Assembly (NCBI GenBank): GCA_047639315.1
Contig: JBLINQ010000126.1
Span: forward strand, 1-15,351
DNA: 15,351 nucleotides
Origin: S139-23 sp047639315
GTDB taxonomy: Bacteria > Planctomycetota > GCA-002687715 > DRQF01
Direction of reading: 5' to 3'
Numbering within the stretch: position 1 is the first letter of the stretch; each line of letters opens with the position of its first letter. The position numbers and the translations under genes were made by a program. Shown here piece by piece: positions 1 to 5,818 of the stretch. Below the pieces are notes generated by a model. That model saw only the letters and a list, made by a program, of their open reading frames with translations, did not search any database and was not told the origin of the DNA.

Positions 1-302
1 GCCCGATCGTCAGATTCGGCAATCCAGATCAAATCACCCTTGGCCATGGAGACCCCTTTGTTCCATTGAACAAACGGGCTGCCACTATTTTCCTGGTTCA
101 AGACCATGGACATTCGAGGATCTGAATTGAATGAATTGGCTACCTCATTGCTGTTGTCGTTAGATGCGTCATCCAAGTAGATCACTTCGAAGTCTTGAAA
201 AGTCTGGGCAAAAACGCTCTCGAGCCGGGGGCCCAAGAACTTCGCATGATTGTAGTTCGGCACAATCACAGAAACGAGAGGTTTGCCGGGCGTCGAGGCC
301 AT
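1..302 (-). CDS. Family 2 glycosyltransferase, N-terminal part (partial)
   Basis: The reading frame runs off the left edge, so only about the first 100 residues are present. After a short leader it shows the GT-A nucleotide-sugar fold of family GT2: a first strand VSVIVPNYNHAKFL, then RLESVFAQTFQDFEVIYLDD, the asparagine-rich DDASNDNSNE turn, NQENSGSPFVQWNKG, and WIAESDD, where the aspartates fit the metal/UDP-binding region. Such enzymes transfer sugars from nucleotide donors to surface polysaccharide or protein acceptors at the cytoplasmic face of the membrane. The acceptor cannot be told from this fragment. I chose the ATG at 302 because AGGA lies 7 bases upstream; an in-frame GTG at 353 has no ribosome-binding site and a stop lies at 357-359. 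The next gene upstream (start 2629) is unrelated and 117 bases away. The family is sure; the substrate is unknown. Confidence 0.88.
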   Translation of the reverse strand, partial: MASTPGKPLVSVIVPNYNHAKFLGPRLESVFAQTFQDFEVIYLDDASNDNSNEVANSFNSDPRMSMVLNQENSGSPFVQWNKGVSMAKGDLIWIAESDDR

Positions 303-418
303 CAATTCATCCTGAAACAGACTCAGACCGGTCCAATGCGAATTCGCTTCCACAGTCTACAAGAAATGGGAACAAACTTGTTGGCCAAGTAAGACCAGCC
401 GCAAGTTCCACCCCGATG

Positions 419-2629
419 TTACTTGATTACGACATTCACCATACATGCATGATTTGCAGCGGGACCGAAAACGACGGTCTCATCGACCAAGAAGCTATAT
501 AGGCCACCGGCCGGGTTCGCTAATGGGAAGAATGTGTCAACGACGGCGGCACTGAAGCCAATGCCCATCGACGAGGGAAAAAGAGGGAATGGCAGAATTC
601 CATCATCCTCATTCACGGGGCCCACAGTCAGAAGGTTCATGGGATACATGCGAAGATAAGGATTGTAGATGGCGTTGTCCGTCAAGTTGTTAGCGATGGC
701 ATCGGTGTCGAGGGCCGAATCGAATAGCAAGAAGAAGTTCTCGGCCACACCGAGAGCCTCGGCATAGACGATCGAAGACCCGCCGGGGTCAGTCGCGGCG
801 ACAAAGCCAGCAGAGAGATGAGTCGTGCTCTGAGCTGCCGGGCGAAAGAGAATGGATTCGGAATTGAGATTGGTAATCGGTACAGCACCGTTAACCAACG
901 ATGTGTTCGTCGCCGTCGTCACGGCAGCACCCGCGATACACAAGAGATCAGGCAAGACTCCCAGCCCGGTGGTGTACACGCTGTTATCCCAGATCAATCC
1001 TTGTGCCCCCGTGACCTCATCCGTCAATCGAACTTGATGTAGCCCGATCGGCAAACTCGTGATCGATAGAGACGGCAGAGCGACAGTGAGACGATCGCTG
1101 GCAGACGCCAAAACGCCGGTCGCGCTGCGTGTCGTAAACGGTGCTCCGGCTTTGGGAATGAAGTCCACAGTGTAAGTGTTGCCCATCGTGAGATTGGCAC
1201 AGATCAGATCAACCATGCCTCCTTGTTGGACAATATTCACGCGATTGTAGGCAGAGATTGGTTGCCCAGTGAGGTTGAAGGACTGCACACAAGGCGCACC
1301 CGGTGTCACGATCATGTTGATAAGGAAGTCGCCAGTAACGAATCCGGTTGCTTCTGCGGCTCCGACAATAATGTTGTAGGTATCGGTCCATTTCGCCTGC
1401 CAGCGAAGTCGCGCGTTGTTGACCGGGCCGGAATTGTCATCGGCAATCAAATCAAATGGGCCAGTGGCCCCTAACTGCACAGGATCTTCCCAAACGAGAC
1501 TGTCTAAGTTCGAAACTTGCTGCAATGTGACAAGCGGATCGAAACCCTCTGGGGCGAGTGGATTGATCAAAGTGCCATAGCCATCCAGTACTTTCGTCGT
1601 TCCTGCATTGGTCGTGAAAACTTCCAGATCAAGAATGTCACCAGCATTCAAAGTAACGGTGAAGATGGAGGTGTCGGTGGCCGTTGCCAAACTCGACTTC
1701 ACGCTGGCTCGGCTCATCCCTGCTAACGGAAGGTTGACATCAGGATTCAATGTGATCGGACCTGCAGTTGGCATCGCGACGACTGTTTGATCGGTCACCA
1801 CCAAATAGTCTCCCAGGCCATCATTTGAGGGGATCGTGTTCTTCGTGTTCATTTGCCCATGAAGGACGCCGCTCATGGCGGTGAAGGGGACGTTTACTTG
1901 GTGATTTCCGTACGTGGGACGCGTTTGGCCTTGTGGATAGATCACCAGATCTCCAGATGTTTCTCCTGGTGAATCGAGGGTCACTGTTGTCCCGGCTGCC
2001 GTGATCTGTGGCGACGTACCGCGAATCACCGGAGCAATGCCAAAGAGGACGGGGTTCGAGAATGCGAGGCCGTAGGGTGGTGGTGCAATCGGATCGATCA
2101 CCAGCACTTGAAACGTCACACAAACGCCGAGCGCCAGAGGATCTGAAGTAACGGCGACATTGAGATTGATGAGATTGTTGGGGCCAGGGGTCACTCCGAG
2201 CGGATCCGGAGCTGTTCCCAACAGGCCGATGCCATCAATGATGGTATGAAAATTGGGTTGGTAATTGACGTCCAGCCAAATATCTCCATCAACAACCGTT
2301 GGAATTGAAAGAGGCGCTGGTTTCAAACCGATACTGTAAGCCAATGTGAACGGGGATCCTGCAGGGACTCGCGTATCGCTGAATTGAACAGCAATCCCCT
2401 GACCCATGTGCGCCTCCGCGACGTTGTCCATATTCGCTGCGTTCGATGAATTGAAGGGTGTTATGAAATTCAACAATGCGCTGTTGTGATTCAAAGGGCC
2501 ATTGGGCGAACCAGTGAGGCCGTCAAAGCCTGGTGGCGTCGGTGGACAAATCTGTCCAAACGATGTGACGCTAAGGAGCGCAAAGGCGGCGCAAGAAATC
2601 GCGATTTTCAGCCATGGGGTCGTGTTCAT
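419..2629 (-). CDS. Large secreted beta-rich protein of unknown function
   Basis: I do not recognise a named family. The 736-residue protein begins with a clear signal peptide: MNTTPWLK, then a hydrophobic core to about residue 24, with likely cleavage near SFG/Q, so it is exported. The rest has almost no charged clusters and is rich in T, V, N, G and P, as in stacked beta-sandwich extracellular proteins. Residues about 150-200 (LGVCVTFQVLVIDP... LAFSNPVLF) resemble an Ig-like module often seen in planctomycete secreted proteins. Residues about 304-444 look like a PPC-type (pre-peptidase C-terminal) domain: LNAGDILDLEVF, later ADDNSG, ARLRW and TYNIIVG. Residues about 445-555 look like a further sandwich. 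There is no visible catalytic motif, LPXTG or PEP-CTERM anchor. The start at 2629 has AGGAG 7 bases upstream; the frame stays open to 2662 but lacks a better start. It is probably a cell-surface or extracellular structural/adhesive protein, which is inference. Confidence 0.8.
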   Translation of the reverse strand: MNTTPWLKIAISCAAFALLSVTSFGQICPPTPPGFDGLTGSPNGPLNHNSALLNFITPFNSSNAANMDNVAEAHMGQGIAVQFSDTRVPAGSPFTLAYSIGLKPAPLSIPTVVDGDIWLDVNYQPNFHTIIDGIGLLGTAPDPLGVTPGPNNLINLNVAVTSDPLALGVCVTFQVLVIDPIAPPPYGLAFSNPVLFGIAPVIRGTSPQITAAGTTVTLDSPGETSGDLVIYPQGQTRPTYGNHQVNVPFTAMSGVLHGQMNTKNTIPSNDGLGDYLVVTDQTVVAMPTAGPITLNPDVNLPLAGMSRASVKSSLATATDTSIFTVTLNAGDILDLEVFTTNAGTTKVLDGYGTLINPLAPEGFDPLVTLQQVSNLDSLVWEDPVQLGATGPFDLIADDNSGPVNNARLRWQAKWTDTYNIIVGAAEATGFVTGDFLINMIVTPGAPCVQSFNLTGQPISAYNRVNIVQQGGMVDLICANLTMGNTYTVDFIPKAGAPFTTRSATGVLASASDRLTVALPSLSITSLPIGLHQVRLTDEVTGAQGLIWDNSVYTTGLGVLPDLLCIAGAAVTTATNTSLVNGAVPITNLNSESILFRPAAQSTTHLSAGFVAATDPGGSSIVYAEALGVAENFFLLFDSALDTDAIANNLTDNAIYNPYLRMYPMNLLTVGPVNEDDGILPFPLFPSSMGIGFSAAVVDTFFPLANPAGGLYSFLVDETVVFGPAANHACMVNVVIK

Positions 2630-2817
2630 CAATGCACTCCTGTTGTCGGTAATCCCCTGCACTAGGTCAAAATCACCCCCTTCAATGCAAAGGATTTCGA
2701 ACCCACAGAAAGTGAATATTTATCACCAGTGAAATAACTGCATAAAGTGGCCCTTTCCTGAATAACTATGCAGGAATGCGTGGGTCAATGCTGTGAAGAG
2801 GAGGAGGAGGAAGTCGA

Positions 2818-3777
2818 CTAATAACCGACGATGACACCGTAGTAATAGACGACGAAGGCCAAGATTAGGAGACATCCATCTACGCGTCCCAGGCTCCGCC
2901 CACGAACCATCAGCGGCACCATCAAGATGCCGAGGCCAAGCAACCACCAAATGTCATGAGTGATGACTTCTTCTCGGATCGGTAAGTCGCCCATGGCTGC
3001 GCCCACTCCCAACACAAAAGTAATGTTGAAAATGCATGAACCAATGATGTTGCCGATGGCAATTTCGGTTCGCTTTTGAAGCGCTGCGATGATGGAAACT
3101 GCCAGTTCTGGAGCGCTTGTTCCCAGGGCCACGATGGTCAATCCGATGAGATACTCACTCCAACCCCAGGCTAACGCTAATGCTCTCGCCCCCTGAACGG
3201 AGAGTTCGGCTCCAAAATGAAGGCAGAAAATGGCAGCGATGATGTAGAAAACATCCAAATAGAGCGGGCGATTCGTCGGCTGAAACTCAGATACCACTTC
3301 TTTGACTTGGGCCGCCCTTTTCTTCGCCGCAGAACTGTGGACTCGACTCAGGAGCGTGATGATGAAAGAGGCGGTCAAAGAGAGCAGGATATAACCTTCG
3401 ACGCGCGTGATCCGCCCATCCCAAATCATGACGCCTAAGATGCCGGTCGCCAAGAGTAAGAAGGGATGCTCTAGTTTGAGGGTCCGACTCTGGATCGAAA
3501 CCGGAAAAATCACTGCAGAAAGTCCGAGAATGGCACCAATATTGAAGATGTTAGAGCCAATAATTCCGCCAACAGCGATATTTCCGCTGCCACTCCATTG
3601 ATCTTGGACGGTAATCATCAATTCAGGAAGTGAGGTACCGAGGGCGACAATGGTCAAGCCCGCGGTCGTAGGCGACATATTGACGCGTATCGCCAATGAA
3701 ACTGCCCCTCGAACGAGCAATTCAGCTCCCAAGAGCAGCAGGATGAGCCCACCAATGACAGACAGCCACGAATCCAT
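2818..3777 (-). CDS. Sodium/calcium exchanger family membrane antiporter (YrbG type)
   Basis: This 319-residue, strongly hydrophobic protein has the two inverted alpha repeats that define the CaCA (Ca2+/cation antiporter) superfamily. The first, about residues 40-80, reads GLTIVALGTSLPELMITV followed by GNIAVGGIIGSNIFN. The second, about 212-252, reads GLTIVALGTSAPELAVSI followed by IAIGNIIGSCIFN. The acidic residue in each PEL segment and the GS(N/C)IFN motif line the ion pathway in this family; the second repeat has Cys where the first has Asn. About ten membrane segments are expected, split by a charged loop near residues 145-165 (SSAAKKRAAQVKE). The size matches bacterial YrbG-like exchangers, which swap Na+ or H+ for Ca2+ across the inner membrane. 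The start is uncertain: GTG at 3783 or ATG at 3777, with only a weak GGGGTG upstream. I chose the ATG. The tRNA-Cys gene lies 56 bases upstream, with no separate promoter evident between them. Confidence 0.9.
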   Translation of the reverse strand: MDSWLSVIGGLILLLLGAELLVRGAVSLAIRVNMSPTTAGLTIVALGTSLPELMITVQDQWSGSGNIAVGGIIGSNIFNIGAILGLSAVIFPVSIQSRTLKLEHPFLLLATGILGVMIWDGRITRVEGYILLSLTASFIITLLSRVHSSAAKKRAAQVKEVVSEFQPTNRPLYLDVFYIIAAIFCLHFGAELSVQGARALALAWGWSEYLIGLTIVALGTSAPELAVSIIAALQKRTEIAIGNIIGSCIFNITFVLGVGAAMGDLPIREEVITHDIWWLLGLGILMVPLMVRGRSLGRVDGCLLILAFVVYYYGVIVGY

Positions 3778-3833
3778 GGGCACCCCAGAGTGCGAATAGG
3801 GTCATCTTGGACCCACCGTGAAGGCATAAAAAG

Positions 3834-3904
3834 AGGTGGCGCCCGGAATCGAACCGGGTTACACGGATTTGCAATCCGTTGCCTAACCGTTCGGCCACGC
3901 CACC
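3834..3904 (-). tRNA. tRNA-Cys (anticodon GCA)
   Basis: Read on the minus strand this folds as a complete cloverleaf. The 7-bp acceptor stem GGTGGCG/CGCCACC is perfect. The D stem is GCC/GGC. The anticodon stem is ACGGA/TCCGT around the loop TTGCAAA, whose anticodon is GCA (cysteine). The T stem is CCCGG/CCGGG around TTCGATT. The discriminator base is T (U73), the usual identity base of tRNA-Cys. The 3' CCA is not encoded: after the discriminator comes CTTTTT. The CCA must therefore be added by nucleotidyltransferase, and the T run may act in termination. Confidence 0.97.
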
Positions 3905-3917
3905 AATCACAGAACAG

Positions 3918-3943
3918 AGCGCCTCGATTTGAGCCGAAGCGCT
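3918..3943 (-). other. Hairpin in the tRNA-Cys precursor leader
   Basis: As minus-strand RNA, AGCGCUUCG pairs with CGAGGCGCU around an 8-base loop, giving nine pairs including one U-G wobble. On the plus strand the same position would be a C-A mismatch, so the structure fits a minus-strand transcript better. It lies between the promoter and the mature tRNA 5' end. It could guide RNase P or other 5' processing; the role is inferred. Confidence 0.45.
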
Positions 3944-3956
3944 AAGTAAGTGGCGC

Positions 3957-3984
3957 ATTATAGGGCGCGCATTGATCCCATCAA
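3957..3984 (-). promoter_or_regulatory. Sigma-70-type promoter of the tRNA-Cys gene
   Basis: On the minus strand there is a perfect -10 hexamer TATAAT (3962-3957), with TTGATG (3984-3979) as the -35 at a 16-base spacing. Transcription would begin near 3949-3951, giving a leader of about 45 bases before the mature tRNA 5' end at 3904. It may also feed the exchanger gene downstream of the tRNA. Confidence 0.7.
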
Positions 3985-4103
3985 GGCCGTTCCTGACTCG
4001 GATTTCCCTAGTTCTTCCTTCTTCCGGGGTCCCAGATAGGAGACTTTCCGCGAAAACCAAAAAATCAGAGCAAGAATGCCCTGTCTCAGTCCCGTAAGGC
4101 CGT

Positions 4104-4109
4104 TAGAAT
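4104..4109 (+). promoter_or_regulatory. Possible -10 element for the ETF-QO gene
   Basis: TAGAAT sits 8 bases before the ATG at 4118. A start site about 7 bases downstream would fall almost at the start codon, implying a leaderless or nearly leaderless mRNA. This would agree with the absence of a Shine-Dalgarno sequence. No convincing -35 is seen 16-18 bases upstream, so this is weak. Confidence 0.3.
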
Positions 4110-4117
4110 CGTCGACC

Positions 4118-5746
4118 ATGGAACGAGAACAGTTTTCAGTAGACGTGTTGTTTGTCGGTGCTGGTCCAGCCAATTTGGCTGCAGCTTACCGATTGGCCAA
4201 GAATCTTCAGGCACAAGGCCGCGAAGCCGAGATTGCGATCATTGAGAAGGGCCAAGAAGTTGGCGCACACATTCTCTCTGGTGGCATCATGGACCCGCGT
4301 GCCATCGAGGAACTCCTAGGTCCAGACTGGAAAGACGACTGCCCCATCGATTCACCGGTGACGGGCGAGAGTGTTTACTTTCTGACCGAGAATTTTGCCC
4401 TCCCATTCCCATCTGTTCCACCGACCTTGCATGCAAAGGGCTGCTACATCGTTAGCCTCTCCAAGATTTGTGCTTGGTTGAAGGAAAAGGTCGAAGAGCT
4501 CGGGGTGATGATCTGCGAGGGTTTCCCAGGTCACGAGGTTCTTTACGAAGGTGATCGTGTCATTGGCGTTCGCACCATGGACATGGGATTGGACAAGGAT
4601 GGAAATCCTGGTCCGAGCTACCAACAAGGAACAGATATTTTTGCCAAGGCCACGGTCTTAGGCGAAGGATCTCGAGGATCACTCACCAAGAGCTTGGTTG
4701 AGAAACTCGACCTTGGTGGCGAGAACCCTCAGGTTTATGGCACCGGCATCAAAGAGATCTGGGATATCCCAGAGGGCCGAGTCTTTAAGGGACAAGTCTG
4801 GCACACTGCTGGCTGGCCCCTTAATAACGACCAATATGGTGGCTCATGGATGTACGCGATGTCCGACACGCGCATTTCCATCGGGTTTGTTTCAGCCCTC
4901 GATACTGGCGATCCCGTCTTCGACCCCCACTCCGTTATGCAGAACTGGAAGAAGCATCCGAAATTCAAGGAACTCCTCGACGGGGGTACCTTGGTGAAAG
5001 CTGGTGCTAAGACAGTTCCTGAAGGTGGCTACTGGGCCCGTCCAAAATCCTTCGGCGCCGGTTTCCTCATCATTGGTGACAGTGGCAGCTTGTTGAACAT
5101 CGCTCGCCTCAAGGGCATCCATACCGCGATGAAGTCAGGCATGCTGGCAGCAGACGTCCTTTTGGATGCAATCGCTGTCGACAAGTTTGATGAACCACAG
5201 CTTTCCGCTTACGACACAATGTTTCGCCAAAGCTGGTTGCACAAAGAGCTCCATGAGACTCGCAATTGGCGCGCTTATTTCCATCACGGTTTCTGGGTTG
5301 GTGGCCTCTTAGGCACCCTATCCAAGATGCTGGGTGGCAAGATCTTCAAAGATCGTGTTCCTGTCAAACAAGATCATGAGAGCATGCAGCATGCTCACTG
5401 GGGTCCTGCCGAAGAGAAATTCGACGGCAAGCTCACCTTTGACAAGGTCACGGCCGTTTTCAACGCGGGCGCGATTCATGAAGAGAACCAGCCGAGTCAC
5501 TTGAAGATCACCGACACCAACGTCTGTGCCACCAAGTGCGCTGAAGAGTTTGGCAATCCTTGCGAGCAATTCTGCCCCGCCTCTGTCTACGAAATGGTTG
5601 ACAATGGCGACGGTTCTGGAAGGAGCATGCAGGTTAACTTTTCAAACTGCGTGCATTGTAAAACTTGCGATGTGATGGATCCTTACCAGATCATCACTTG
5701 GACCGTCCCTTCGGATGCAGGTGGTCCGAAGTACATGGGCATGTAA
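4118..5746 (+). CDS. Electron transfer flavoprotein:quinone oxidoreductase
   Basis: This 542-residue enzyme passes electrons from reduced ETF, fed by acyl-CoA and other dehydrogenases, to the membrane quinone pool via FAD and a [4Fe-4S] cluster. The FAD dinucleotide fold is at residues 9-30 (VGAGPANLAAA), followed by EKGQEVGAHILSGGIMDPRA. The family segments HTAGWPLNNDQYGGSWMYAM and IGDSGSLLN...KGIHTAMKSGMLAA are intact. The ferredoxin-like C-terminus has all four cluster cysteines, C486, C511, C514 and C517, in CPASVYEM and NCVHCKTCD, with the same spacing as the mitochondrial enzyme. The third glycine of GxGxxG is Asn (N19). I chose ATG 4118 because homology begins there; an in-frame ATG at 4076 would add 14 unconvincing residues. 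No etfA or etfB is next to it, so its partner is encoded elsewhere. It ends at a strong terminator shared with the converging gene. Confidence 0.96.
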   Translation: MEREQFSVDVLFVGAGPANLAAAYRLAKNLQAQGREAEIAIIEKGQEVGAHILSGGIMDPRAIEELLGPDWKDDCPIDSPVTGESVYFLTENFALPFPSVPPTLHAKGCYIVSLSKICAWLKEKVEELGVMICEGFPGHEVLYEGDRVIGVRTMDMGLDKDGNPGPSYQQGTDIFAKATVLGEGSRGSLTKSLVEKLDLGGENPQVYGTGIKEIWDIPEGRVFKGQVWHTAGWPLNNDQYGGSWMYAMSDTRISIGFVSALDTGDPVFDPHSVMQNWKKHPKFKELLDGGTLVKAGAKTVPEGGYWARPKSFGAGFLIIGDSGSLLNIARLKGIHTAMKSGMLAADVLLDAIAVDKFDEPQLSAYDTMFRQSWLHKELHETRNWRAYFHHGFWVGGLLGTLSKMLGGKIFKDRVPVKQDHESMQHAHWGPAEEKFDGKLTFDKVTAVFNAGAIHEENQPSHLKITDTNVCATKCAEEFGNPCEQFCPASVYEMVDNGDGSGRSMQVNFSNCVHCKTCDVMDPYQIITWTVPSDAGGPKYMGM

Positions 5747-5756
5747 GATCAATACG

Positions 5757-5794
5757 AAAAAGAGGCGAGGGCAAATGCCCTCGCCTCTTTTTTT
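5757..5794. terminator. Strong bidirectional intrinsic terminator
   Basis: The perfect stem GAGGCGAGGGC/GCCCTCGCCTC closes on the tetraloop AAAT and is flanked by AAAAA on the left and TTTTTTT on the right. It can therefore terminate both the ETF-QO gene (plus, stop at 5746) and the converging HEAT-protein gene (minus, stop at 5819). Confidence 0.95.
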
Positions 5795-5818
5795 GTGCCT
5801 ACTCAGAACGAAACCGGC

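Noticed and set aside
303..418. Gap between the secreted-protein stop and the glycosyltransferase start
   Set aside because: It contains only a 5-bp ACTTG/CAAGT repeat and a TTGGCCAA palindrome; I see no terminator, promoter or small gene that I can support.
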